From contig NZ_PYSY02000007.1 in the NCBI RefSeq assembly GCF_003049685.1, forward strand, positions 62,001 to 126,000: a stretch of DNA of 64,000 bases, in the 5' to 3' direction. Source of the DNA: Brucella pituitosa. GTDB lineage: Bacteria; Pseudomonadota; Alphaproteobacteria; Rhizobiales; Rhizobiaceae. The notes beneath the pieces were generated by a model. It made no database searches, was not told where the DNA came from, and was given only the letters and a program-made list of their open reading frames with translations. Both the position numbers and the translations under genes were made by a program. Below are positions 10,401-17,112 of the stretch, one piece after another. Position 1 is the first letter of the stretch, and each line of letters begins with the position of its first letter.

Positions 10401-11248
10401 TCATTGAAGACGGATTTCTGAGCCGTAATTTTATCGAGAATAATTTCCGGATTATCCAGTACAGCTTGACGATTGATCGACTGGATTTCGTTGTTGCGCT
10501 CGATGCGATCTGATTGACCACCATTGGCAACGATTGCATTAGCACCGACACCAATATGGGTTGTCGGAACGAGCGCTATTCCCTGTTCTTCATAGGAACG
10601 ATGGTCAACGCGAACATCATGGCCATGCATCGCCAGATGATGGTTTTGCACATTGGCCCATGCTTCACGAATGCCCGGAAGATCGAGCTTGCATATACCG
10701 AAAAGGGAATACTGAATCTTGCCGTTCTTGTCCCGACTGACATTCCCTTCGTTATCAAGAACGGGCTTCATGACCGGTCCGAAACCGTCCTCTGCAAGCG
10801 GCCTCGTCTGAACCATTATATGGACATGCGGATTTTCCGGGACGGCATGATAAGACCAGTCCGCCACCAAACCACGTGATGTCAGTTTTTCCGAAACGAA
10901 CTGTCGAACAAGATCAATGTTCTGATCACTGGTCAGTTCGATGGGCAAGGCAAGCACAATTTCATTGGCTAACCGCGAATTGATACGGGTATTATGATGC
11001 TCGACCTGCGACCAGAATTTTTGCGAAGGCTGATCGCCCGGCAACTCAGATAGCTCCCTGACCCATTTTGGCGATCCTTCGGGAATAGCAAACTCCGAAT
11101 GGATGACGGCAGGCTTGTTGCTATAGGAGTGATATTGGCCGGTAGATTCATTGATCAGGTTCGCGGCACGGCGATAGGCGACAGCCGCAACGGCACTTTG
11201 CCCCCGCGCTATACTGAACTCCTTTACACTCAGATGATAAATCGCCAT
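7499..11248 (-). CDS. traA: TraA-type conjugative relaxase-helicase (MOBQ)
   Basis: This large protein (1249 aa) nicks the plasmid at oriT and unwinds the transferred strand. The N-terminal MobA/MobL relaxase domain (about 1-230) has the family opening MAIYHLSVKEFSIARGQSAV and the metal-binding histidines H134, H141 and H143. A RecD/TraI-like helicase follows, with Walker A GYAGAGKST at about 403-411 and a DEAGM Walker B near 478. The C-terminal third is helical. The start at 11248 is the conserved family start; a TTG at 11290 would add 14 residues but falls in the oriT. The relaxase type is that of Ti plasmids and RSF1010, not the NikB type normally paired with IncI transfer machines. Confidence 0.93.
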   Translation of the reverse strand: MAIYHLSVKEFSIARGQSAVAAVAYRRAANLINESTGQYHSYSNKPAVIHSEFAIPEGSPKWVRELSELPGDQPSQKFWSQVEHHNTRINSRLANEIVLALPIELTSDQNIDLVRQFVSEKLTSRGLVADWSYHAVPENPHVHIMVQTRPLAEDGFGPVMKPVLDNEGNVSRDKNGKIQYSLFGICKLDLPGIREAWANVQNHHLAMHGHDVRVDHRSYEEQGIALVPTTHIGVGANAIVANGGQSDRIERNNEIQSINRQAVLDNPEIILDKITAQKSVFNDRDIAREVFKYTDNRADYQSVILRIGASDNLIALAAPVYDPVSDKEITPATYTTRAVFENEYSILENAEKLHGQDTFYVPEKRVQASINSFEKDKGFSLSDEQKAVIRYVTQAQGIATVVGYAGAGKSTVMNVVRQAYEANGARVYGAALAGVAVDGLRESSGINSRTIRSWEVNWERDKRNLQAGDVFVLDEAGMVSSQQMRTIVEHVEKAGAKLIVVGDHRQLQPIMSGAAFRGIAENVGYRELTGIIRQCNPEHVAASLHLARGETRQALERHEALGNIQISAKGVDARKQIVQEWGQSWNAGNDAIILTHRNDDVEALNQYARSLLKDAGGLQDEFSLTTSKGTKSFAIGDKIIFLEGDYETGLKNGSVGFITEYDQKTRSISVEVDNGKTVSIDTARYNSFTHGYAQTIHKSQGKTVDDAFIYATSMMDAQLSYVALTRHRDNVRLITSPDAFKDRDDFLNRLSNDRQKDVSFLHRHTQDYADALRGFMERRDLGTPSDWKAAVERTVNHWKGRLEQVTERLRSVRQRLFPSQEIQSTPEQRAQSVRSPVNPSPVTSPVPAQTLRVYPVMPDNVRQVVARLQHTFEHAERMDTDRSRKEVINTSQNAFVDGSHSREVRTFMAGLKDVMGPTTILAAGQKFNAEKLAPALSQFSAADQQKIEGDWPALHSLARASFAVNQLEVAKLIHSESKDNRIEAAYEKSVSLWRTPDKELVPAMPVFNEDIAKIVSRIAASHPETVKAANYMQKDLAQCYTDAGAIAKLFINDVRNGVNVHDTLAMMQKNPEQIGDMHGKRNFFGRPNEERAAAIAAIPAAVSAMRHFASRYENVTQDVTQKETLFRQQMQTGLPGLSQGATNFIEKFNDDGANKEQLLNSDEGKQARREIGEFMSAFTERFGRFETSPTESERFNRVAATIDPAIASELATQVQHVKSAEQSIDLHSSAYSLGQSQSLSQSRGNEIEV

Positions 11249-11288
11249 GGCGAAAGCACTACCATAAAGAAGTTTTGAAAAAAACTTC

Positions 11289-11334
11289 AAAGTGCGCCCT
11301 TAGAGAACTTTCGTTCGCTTCGCTCTCAGTTCTC
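11289..11334. other. oriT: Candidate oriT (MOBQ nic region plus inverted repeat)
   Basis: AAAGTGCGCCCTTA at 11289-11302 closely matches the RSF1010/Ti-type nic core (AAGTGCGCCCT). It is followed by an inverted repeat, GAGAACT at 11303-11309 and AGTTCTC at 11328-11334, at the place where MOBQ origins carry their relaxase-binding hairpin. It lies just upstream of the relaxase gene and between traA (leftward) and traC-traD-coupling protein (rightward), the same arrangement as the Ti plasmid oriT. The exact nick has not been shown. Confidence 0.8.
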
Positions 11335-11639
11335 CGGGACTGGTGCCGTGGAGAACTCATCGCGATTAACAACAAACGCCGAACACATATCGGCAGAATA
11401 GCTAGGAGCAAGACTTTCTCGGGTGATGGTGTATTGACTTCCGCCGGATTCGTTGACCGATACGCACCTCGATCATTCCACAATAAGCGCAGACGGATAT
11501 AGGCTGTTCCGTTGACTATTCGTTTTAATATGGCTTCATCTGATTTCAATAAATCGTCCGCGCTACGCGCGGGATTATCCGCTATGATTGACATGCGGGT
11601 CTCGTCCGGCCCGACGCGGTTCACATACGTCAATCGCAT

Positions 11640-11975
11640 AGAGGGGGAATAATCAGACGCATCGAGCGTCAGATTATTCGACCTACACTATTCCTACAGC
11701 GCTATTTGAGTTGCGCGGAATAGCTTCGGTATCAGCGCCATTTCCTGATACCATTATGAGCAGGGTAAGCCCTATCTCATAATACAAATCGCATCGAACG
11801 ATTTTTATTATCTACCTCCGCCAGCCCTACAGCGCTATTTGGGTTGCGCGGGCTGGCTCCGGTTATCAGCGCCTTTTTCTGCATTCTTGCGCATGTTTCT
11901 TGCGTCGATAAGAGATAGCCATTACAAGATTAAACGTAACTTCTAATATCTTAGAAACGGAAAGGAACACATTTC
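11640..11975. other. Hairpin cluster between oriT and traC
   Basis: No protein gene is supported here, but perfect or near-perfect hairpins are packed closely: AATAATC ... GATTATT around 11648-11679; CTATTCC/GGAATAG at 11688-11723; GGTATCAG/CTGATACC about 11728-11752; ATTATGAG/CTCATAAT about 11753-11783; and CCAGCCC/GGGCTGG at 11821-11856. The second and last share the same interior (CCTACAGCGCTATTTG then GTTGCGCGG) while their outer stems differ in a base-pair-preserving way. Binding sites for accessory transfer proteins or a structured RNA leader for traC are both possible. Confidence 0.6.
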
Positions 11976-12185
11976 ATGGCGCGTCCTAAAGGCACAAAAT
12001 CGGTCTCACAGATTGAAGCTGAAATTGCCGCTCTCCAAGCGCAGCTTCAAGAGGCAACAGCGGCTCAAGCGCAAAAGATTGGCGAACTGGCAATAGAATG
12101 CGGGTTGCTTGATGTTCCAACCGCTGAACTCAAGAAAGCGTTTCAGGAATTGGCAAAACGATTTCGCGACAGCGCCGATAAGTGA
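11976..12185 (+). CDS. traC: TraC-like conjugal transfer accessory protein
   Basis: A 69-residue protein with the TraC (Ti plasmid) pattern: basic N-terminus (MARPKGTKS), a coiled-coil helix (IEAEIAALQAQLQEA), then QKIGELAIECGLLDVPTAELKKAF. It is expected to be a DNA-binding accessory of the relaxosome. A ribosome site (AAAGGAA) precedes the ATG. It opens the rightward operon traC-traD-small peptide-coupling protein, which faces traA across oriT as in Ti plasmids. It is shorter than the pTi protein. Confidence 0.7.
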   Translation: MARPKGTKSVSQIEAEIAALQAQLQEATAAQAQKIGELAIECGLLDVPTAELKKAFQELAKRFRDSADK

Positions 12186-12234
12186 TCTCGGTCGGCTTAG
12201 AAACCGACTGCGTAATCTGAAAGGTAAGCTTGCA

Positions 12235-12432
12235 ATGCTGAAAAAGTCAGACCGCGCTAAGGATGCGCATGAGAAAATCCAGTTGGGCGGGCTTGCCGTT
12301 AAAGCCGGGCTAAGAAATGCCGATAAGGCGTTTCTGCTCGGTGTTCTGATCACGGCAGCGAGGCAGCAAGACGATAGCGCATATGTCCACGAAATGACCG
12401 CGATTGGCAAAGAGGCGTTCAAGAATGATTGA
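12235..12432 (+). CDS. traD: TraD-like conjugal transfer accessory protein
   Basis: A 65-residue protein with the Ti TraD core: HEKIQLGGLAVKAGLRNADK followed by AFLLGVLITAA. The ATG at 12235 with AAAGG upstream is preferred; a longer in-frame reading would overlap traC out of frame. The family accompanies TraA and TraC in rhizobial DNA transfer and replication operons and is thought to act in the relaxosome. Its stop overlaps the start of the next small ORF. Confidence 0.7.
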   Translation: MLKKSDRAKDAHEKIQLGGLAVKAGLRNADKAFLLGVLITAARQQDDSAYVHEMTAIGKEAFKND

Positions 12433-12535
12433 AAAGGAACCGCGTCCGTCTTGGTCGGCATATACATTTATCGGCATCAGTTTGGCGGTACTTTCGGTGC
12501 TGGCCTTCGTCTACGGCTACCTTTTACGTGATTGA
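12425..12535 (+). CDS. Small single-span membrane peptide, 36 aa
   Basis: This short ORF starts 8 bases before the traD stop (ATGATTGA overlap) and ends 3 bases before the coupling-protein start, so it sits in a fully coupled operon. It has a short polar N-terminus (MIEKEPRPSWSAY), one hydrophobic segment (about residues 14-32) and a basic tail. The position suggests a partner of the membrane-anchored coupling protein. No family is known to me. Confidence 0.55.
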   Translation: MIEKEPRPSWSAYTFIGISLAVLSVLAFVYGYLLRD

Positions 12536-12538
12536 CCT

Positions 12539-14206
12539 ATGAGCAGTTCAAGGCTTTCGTTTCGTGAAAGCCTGACCTGCTATTTGCCTTTTTATCCTTC
12601 TCGCTGTGTCGATCTGATTGCGTCCCATGGCGGATTTGCGCCAGAAAAAATGTTAAATTACCAGATAACAATTGCATCGCCACTGGTGGCGCTTCTGTTG
12701 CTCGGGGGTTTTGTAATCTGGTTTCATTATATGCGTGTGAAACCGATAGACATTCTCAGCGGCTTGACCGTTGGCCGTTTGCCGGATCTTCTCGACGCTG
12801 CCAGATACGAACAGAAAACTAGCAAGTATCCTGCGGTACCAGGCATCCATATGTTTGACGGCTGGCACGTGTCTTTGCCGCGTGAAACGCGCCACTTCAA
12901 TATCATTGGCGCTCCCGGTGGCGGTAAAACCATAATTATGTCGCGCATGATTCATGCTGCTGTTGAGCGGAATGACAAAGTTATTATCTTCGATCAAAAG
13001 GGCGATTACACCAAAATCGTTCCACCCAATATTGTCGGTGCCATGGGGTATGAACCGACAATTCTAAGCCCCACGGATGACCGTTCGGCTGTCTGGGATA
13101 TTGCGAGGGATTTGGTTGTTTCACAGGAAGCAATTGAGCTTGCCAATCGTCTTGTGCCTCAAGCGGCCAATCGATTTTTCTCTGACAGTGCGCGGGCAGT
13201 GCTGGCGGTTTGCATCATTAAACTAATGGCGACCAATCCGGGTAAATGGACATGGGCTGACCTTCTGGAAGAGACCAGAAAGGACAATGAAACACTTCTG
13301 GCGACGGCATTAAAGTACAGCCGTGGTACAAATCTCTTCCTTGAAGCTGATTTCAAACAGGTCATGTCCACGCGATCCACGCTTGAAGCGCATATGGGAA
13401 TGCTGGATATGCTGGCGACCGCATGGCCGTCTTATGAGGGAAAGAAACTGTTCTCGATCCGCGAATGGTTGAAGGACGAAGTTAAATTCGGAACCGTCAT
13501 TATCAAGCATGATGGTCAGTTTTCCGCGCTGTCAGACGCTTGGATTTCCTCTATTTACGCGATTGCGATCAATACCGTTACTGACAGCAAATCGCTAAAC
13601 GATGACGATTTGCGGCGCATATGGTTCTTCATGGATGAATGGGCGCAACTCCCGCACATCAACCAGTTTCAGACCTTTGTTACCGTTGGCCGGTCCAAGG
13701 GTATTTGCGTTGTTCTTGGGTTGCAGGATGCCGCTCAGGTATCAGAGAAATATGGTCAAGACGCGCTAAAGACGCTCATGGCGAGCGTGGGCACGACGAT
13801 AATTGTGCAAGTGAACCACGGCGAAACGGCGCTGACGTTAGAACGCTATTTCGGAAAAACCAGTTATCTTGAATGGAAGCGCAAGCCTTTGGGGACATTG
13901 GGCGGCTTGCAATGGGTTGATAACCGCGTGGAAGAAGCGCCGTTTCGCTCTACTGAATTTAGCACCTTGCTCGGAACCGATAAGCACGGCGTTAGGTGCT
14001 TGGTGTCTGGCGTAGGTGAGCATTTATATAAGGTCGTCGTACCGCTTGAAGCCTCATTCACTGATAAGGCACGCGATCCTGCTATACCGGCTGAATGGAC
14101 GACGACATTCAAGGTTGACGGCAAATTCGCGACCGATTATGAAATTGCCGCCTATATCGCAGGCGTTAAAAGTCGCCAGAAAGCCGATATGAAATCGGGC
14201 GATTAA
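12539..14206 (+). CDS. Type IV coupling protein (TraD/TrwB-like)
   Basis: The 555-residue membrane-anchored hexameric ATPase links the relaxosome to the secretion channel. One clear transmembrane span lies at about 43-63; Walker A GAPGGGKT at 124-131; DQKGDY motif after strand 2; Walker B FFMDEWAQLP near 363-372. The motor domain resembles TrwB/TraD coupling proteins, and the protein is much shorter than DotL/TrbC, the usual partner of I-type machines. By position it corresponds to traG of Ti plasmids. The ATG at 12539 has only a weak ribosome site and is probably coupled to the preceding peptide; ATG at 12650 is an alternative. Confidence 0.88.
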   Translation: MSSSRLSFRESLTCYLPFYPSRCVDLIASHGGFAPEKMLNYQITIASPLVALLLLGGFVIWFHYMRVKPIDILSGLTVGRLPDLLDAARYEQKTSKYPAVPGIHMFDGWHVSLPRETRHFNIIGAPGGGKTIIMSRMIHAAVERNDKVIIFDQKGDYTKIVPPNIVGAMGYEPTILSPTDDRSAVWDIARDLVVSQEAIELANRLVPQAANRFFSDSARAVLAVCIIKLMATNPGKWTWADLLEETRKDNETLLATALKYSRGTNLFLEADFKQVMSTRSTLEAHMGMLDMLATAWPSYEGKKLFSIREWLKDEVKFGTVIIKHDGQFSALSDAWISSIYAIAINTVTDSKSLNDDDLRRIWFFMDEWAQLPHINQFQTFVTVGRSKGICVVLGLQDAAQVSEKYGQDALKTLMASVGTTIIVQVNHGETALTLERYFGKTSYLEWKRKPLGTLGGLQWVDNRVEEAPFRSTEFSTLLGTDKHGVRCLVSGVGEHLYKVVVPLEASFTDKARDPAIPAEWTTTFKVDGKFATDYEIAAYIAGVKSRQKADMKSGD

Positions 14207-14229
14207 TCGTTCGTTCCGGAGATTGGAAA

Positions 14230-14250
14230 GACGCCTAACGGCGTCTTTTT
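14230..14250 (+). terminator. Rho-independent terminator after the coupling protein gene
   Basis: GACGCC, loop TAAC, GGCGTC, then five T residues, 24 bases after the stop codon. It closes the traC-traD-coupling protein operon. Confidence 0.85.
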
Positions 14251-14507
14251 ATCATCCGGGGGGTTGCGAGAATGGTTACATGCATGGTGCGGGTTTGTAC
14301 CCGTTTCATGTCGTCTCGCTCGCGTTGCGTGATGATGACGCGATACGTGTCATCTGTCAGGCGAGCAATTTCATACTGAATATGCCTGCTATGGCCGCTC
14401 CACCAACCGCGCTCAAGCAGCGCTGAGATATGGCGTTTGTTGCTGGCTGTCAGGTGCCGACCTTCGATAAGACGGATTGCGTAATTTGCCTTTTCAGCGT
14501 CTTCCAT
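14235..14507 (-). CDS. Hypothetical basic protein, 90 aa
   Basis: The ATG at 14507 has GGAG 8 bases upstream, so the longer reading to 14801 is rejected. The protein has an Arg/Lys-rich composition and a helical first half (NYAIRLIEGRHLTASNKRH) followed by strand-like segments (YEIARLTDDTYRVIIT). It ends inside the terminator of the convergent coupling-protein gene. Its 5' leader shares a 31-base structured block with the leaders at 18.3 and 38.4 kb. Function unknown. Confidence 0.55.
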   Translation of the reverse strand: MEDAEKANYAIRLIEGRHLTASNKRHISALLERGWWSGHSRHIQYEIARLTDDTYRVIITQRERDDMKRVQTRTMHVTILATPRMIKRRR

Positions 14508-14933
14508 TTTCTGCGCTCCATTAATCGCCCCATTGGGCGAGACCTCTTCCCTGTGATCGGGGAAGCAACAGCTTTCCCCGGTCATAGGGGGGAGGGCGCA
14601 GCCCGATCCCCGGCCAAAAGGCGGTCTGTGAAGGGGTCGGGGCAAAACAAAACGGAAGGTTCGGGCGTAAGCCTGAAAGCCGATTTTTTTGACGCGACAA
14701 GCGGCTCGCCGCGCTTGCCCCTTCACTGATCGTCTTTTCGATGGCAGGGGGGCGGTGTCAGGCTTGTATGCCTTGGCATTCCATTTTCGCGGCTGGTGCA
14801 TAACGCCAGGTGCGACTATGGCCGTGTTATTTCTGTCTCGTCTTTAGTCTCGCAGCCAAATTGGTTCTCGGTCAGGGTCGGGGGGAATGGCGGATGATCG
14901 CAGCCGGAAGGCTGCGATCTTCCGGTTGCCTGT
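14508..14933. other. Structured non-coding leader region
   Basis: No gene is supported. The region contains GC-rich dyads (GGGGAAG ... CTTTCCCC near 14560-14580) and the block AACGGAAGGTTCGGGCG ... AGCCTGAAAGCCG (about 14650-14682), which is shared with the two 290-bp leader repeats elsewhere in the window. It lies upstream of the leftward gene at 14235-14507. Confidence 0.5.
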
Positions 14934-15116
14934 TTAGGTTTTGTCGGCTTTGCTGACGCTCGTTTGATAGCTGATCTCGACTTTCGCGATGAACGGAAGC
15001 GAGAGTGTGACGGAAAATTTAAACTGGCCCGCACGGGTCAGTTTCGAGATTTGCCGGTTGATAAACTGGCGCAAGCGGCGTCCGGTCTTCTGGCAAAATG
15101 CGATGAGTGTTTTCAT
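14934..15116 (-). CDS. Small basic protein, 60 aa (left copy of a divergent pair)
   Basis: An excellent ribosome site (AGGAGG) stands before the ATG at 15116. The product is basic and helical at the start (MKTLIAFCQKTGRRLRQFIN) and strand-like later (FKFSVTLSLPFIAKVEISYQ). A homologous, partly decayed copy runs in the opposite direction from 15320, and the sequence between them is an imperfect inverted repeat. No family is recognised. Confidence 0.5.
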   Translation of the reverse strand: MKTLIAFCQKTGRRLRQFINRQISKLTRAGQFKFSVTLSLPFIAKVEISYQTSVSKADKT

Positions 15117-15319
15117 GGTGCTTGTCCTCCTGAAAGTGGTTGTGCGCAATCGCGTAGCTCGAATACGGCAGTAGCGGACGCGCGCACCGCTTGCGGTCGA
15201 AACGGAGCGTAGCGGAGTGGAGAACCCCGAAGGGGTTGCGCGTATAAGGCCGCGGATGCCGTATCGTGCGAAGCGATTAGATTGCGCATGGCCACTTTCA
15301 GGAAAAGAGGACAAGCACC
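15117..15319. repeat. Imperfect inverted repeat between divergent small genes
   Basis: GCTTGTCCTCCTGAAAGTGG at 15120-15139 is mirrored by CCACTTTCAGG ... AGGACAAGC at about 15292-15318, and TGCGCAATC with TACGGCA by TGCCGTA with GATTGCGCA further inside. The duplicated unit therefore includes the promoter-proximal leader of each small gene. Both ribosome sites are inside it. Confidence 0.65.
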
Positions 15320-15480
15320 ATGAAAACACGGAGGTACAGGCCACGGACGCCCCGCCAGTTTATCAACCGGCAAATCTCGACCGAACGAAGTTCGGTTTCC
15401 GTCACACTCTCGCTGGAGTGGAGCTGGATCAGCAAACGACCGTTGACGCCGACAAAACCTAAACCGGCAAACTGGATGAG
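15320..15480 (+). pseudogene. Right copy of the small basic gene, frame-shifted
   Basis: Nucleotide blocks match the left copy (CGCCAGTTTATCAACCGG, TTTCCGTCACACTCTCGCT, GACAAAACCTAAAC). The start and ribosome site (AGAGGA) are intact, but deletions shift the frame, so the original C-terminal residues (QTTVDADKT) are read in another frame ending at 15462 and the start frame runs on to 15622. It looks like a decayed inverted duplicate. Confidence 0.5.
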
Positions 15481-15608
15481 CCGCTTGCGGGTCATCCACC
15501 ATTCCGGGGGGAGGAGCGCGAGGAACCGGGGACCGGGGGGTTCCTCGTACCGTTCGGTGCCCGCTCGATGCGGGCGCCGGACGGTTTGGGGTTTAGGCCA
15601 TAGCCCGA

Positions 15609-15893
15609 TTATGCGCGGATAGCTCGCGCCACCATATCGGGAGCTTGTTCAATTACCTTCAAGAACAGCATTGCGGCGCGATCTGGTTGCCGCCGTTTTT
15701 GCTCCCAATCCTTGATTGTGCCAGCGGGCAGGCCGTACCGCTTTGCAAATTCGGCCTGCGATAGTTTGAAGCGTTTACGGATCGCCGCAACGTCAATGCT
15801 TTCAGGGACGAAAACGGCTGCGGGTTCTGCTCGCCTTTGTGCGATTGCCAGCGCTTCATTTGCACTCTGGATAAGCTCTTTTCCAAAGGTCAT
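15609..15893 (-). CDS. HTH regulator, HigA/NadS-like orphan antitoxin
   Basis: A 94-residue protein whose C-terminal two thirds is a XRE-type HTH with the signature IRKRFKLSQAEFAKRYGLP then GTIKDWEQKRRQPD, typical of antitoxin-type regulators in the HigA-2/NadS group. Its usual RelE-like toxin partner is absent. A paralogue of the same layout lies just upstream at 15920. It may act as an autoregulator or an orphan plasmid regulator. Confidence 0.75.
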   Translation of the reverse strand: MTFGKELIQSANEALAIAQRRAEPAAVFVPESIDVAAIRKRFKLSQAEFAKRYGLPAGTIKDWEQKRRQPDRAAMLFLKVIEQAPDMVARAIRA

Positions 15894-15919
15894 GCCTTAT
15901 CCTTTCACCACCTTTATGA

Positions 15920-16216
15920 TCAGGCTGCGGATAATGCGCGTTCGACCGCTTCGGGTTCTTTATCGATGATGGTAAGCAACAATCTTGACGGTCCATCGAT
16001 GTTAGATCGGCCTTGTTCCCAATCCCGTACCCGACCAAATGAGAAACCATATCGGGCCGCAAACTCCCTTTGCGAAAGGCCGGTCTTGCGGCGAATAGAC
16101 TTCACATCAACCGATGGCGGGATATGAACCACAAAATCCGCCGCATCGGCTTCCCCCTTCGCAAATGCCAATGCTTCCTTTGCACCCTGCAAGATGCGTG
16201 AACCTGCTTTGCTCAT
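15920..16216 (-). CDS. HTH regulator, HigA/NadS-like orphan antitoxin
   Basis: A 98-residue paralogue of the downstream gene at 15609: SIRRKTGLSQREFAARYGFS and RVRDWEQGRSNIDGP form the HTH. AGGAGA precedes the ATG at 16216, which fixes the start over a longer reading. No toxin gene is adjacent. The two genes are 26 bp apart and likely cotranscribed; they look like a tandem duplication. Confidence 0.75.
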   Translation of the reverse strand: MSKAGSRILQGAKEALAFAKGEADAADFVVHIPPSVDVKSIRRKTGLSQREFAARYGFSFGRVRDWEQGRSNIDGPSRLLLTIIDKEPEAVERALSAA

Positions 16217-16322
16217 TTCAATGTCTCCTGCTCTTGATTTGCCTCGCTGCCGAGTGCTTCCGCCACTCGCAGGCAACGCTGTCAGCAGTTTGCGGAGTTC
16301 GTTCCGTTCTGCTTGTTCCGGG

Positions 16323-16496
16323 CTAAAGCGTTATCCCGTTTTTACAGACAAAAGCGCCTTTGTCTGTAAGGGTAGCATTCTGGGTATTGCAGACCTTTTC
16401 GGCTTTATGGGGCTTTTGGGTCGTTGTTTTGTTAGTGACGCATCCCGCAAGCGCAATCATAGCGATTATGGGACCAATAAGCAGAAATTTACTCAT
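16323..16496 (-). CDS. Small lipoprotein, 57 aa
   Basis: The N-terminus is a lipoprotein signal with lipobox ALAGC (Cys19); the mature peptide has about 39 residues with two further cysteines (VCNTQ and VCKNG). The stop is at 16323. It overlaps the end of the higA gene by 4 bases, so it may be the last gene of the higBA transcript. Function unknown. Confidence 0.6.
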   Translation of the reverse strand: MSKFLLIGPIIAMIALAGCVTNKTTTQKPHKAEKVCNTQNATLTDKGAFVCKNGITL

Positions 16497-16810
16497 GGTT
16501 TGAGGGCCGGAGTTGGTTCGCCGGTATGAATTGGCTTCAACGAAAGTCTTAAACCAAGAGCGTTTGCGACCTTCATTACAGTTGCCAGACTTGGATTACC
16601 ATTGCCCGATAGCGCTTTGTCCAGCCCTTGGCGGCTCATTCCGACTTCGCGGGCAAGCTGGCTTAGATTGCGAGCGCGGGCAACGTCTCCAAGCGCGGCT
16701 GCGATTAATGCAGGATCTCCATCCTCCATCACGGCTTCAATATAAGCCGCAATGTCGTCTTCTGTTCTGAGATAGTTTGCCGCGTCATAGCGTCTGAATT
16801 GAACTTCCAT
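16493..16810 (-). CDS. higA: HigA-type antitoxin
   Basis: A 105-residue antitoxin: the N-terminal half interacts with the toxin (YDAANYLRTEDDIAAYIEAV), the C-terminal half is a XRE HTH (LSQLAREVGMSRQGLDKALS, NPSLATVMKVANALG). It is 5 bp downstream of the toxin gene; toxin-first order is usual for this TA type. The complex should repress the promoter at 17119-17147, where two copies of a palindromic operator lie. Confidence 0.88.
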   Translation of the reverse strand: MEVQFRRYDAANYLRTEDDIAAYIEAVMEDGDPALIAAALGDVARARNLSQLAREVGMSRQGLDKALSGNGNPSLATVMKVANALGLRLSLKPIHTGEPTPALKP

Positions 16811-16815
16811 TGTCG

Positions 16816-17112
16816 TTATTCCTTCCATTGCCCTGCAATGTCCTTTGCCAAGGCTATATCCCTGCTCTGACTTCCCTTGTCGCCTCCGCAAAGAAGCACC
16901 ACAATTACAGGGCCGCGCCGCATGAAATAGACCCGATAACCGGGTCCATGGTCGATCCTCATTTCGGAAATGCCTTCGCCTACCGGCTTAACATCGCCGG
17001 GATTTCCAAGGCTTAATCGACGCATCCGGGCTTGAATCCTTGCCCGAGCCTGACGGTCGCGCAGTGCCCCAATCCAGCGGGAAAAAATGTCGGTTTCAAT
17101 GAGTTCGATCAT
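16816..17112 (-). CDS. higB: HigB/RelE-type toxin (phage Gp49-like family)
   Basis: A 98-residue RelE/ParE superfamily toxin: the N-terminus (ETDIFSRWIGALRDRQARAR), a GNPGDVKPVGEGISEMRID segment and GPGYRVYFMRRGPVIVVLLC near residues 57-76 are family signatures. The toxin is predicted to cleave ribosome-bound mRNA. The ATG at 17112 falls at the expected transcription start of its own promoter, so the message may be leaderless. Confidence 0.88.
   Translation of the reverse strand: MIELIETDIFSRWIGALRDRQARARIQARMRRLSLGNPGDVKPVGEGISEMRIDHGPGYRVYFMRRGPVIVVLLCGGDKGSQSRDIALAKDIAGQWKE

Noticed and set aside
11249-11290. Longer relaxase start at TTG 11290
   Set aside because: The extra 14 residues match nothing, lack a ribosome site and would run through the nic core; the family start is MAIYHLS at 11248.
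11259-11639. 126-codon leftward ORF across the oriT region
   Set aside because: It overlaps the relaxase start and oriT, has no ribosome site and an amino-acid make-up unlike a folded protein.
14235-14801. 188-codon form of the gene at 14235
   Set aside because: The N-terminal 98 codons lie in the structured leader; GGAG before the ATG at 14507 sets the start.
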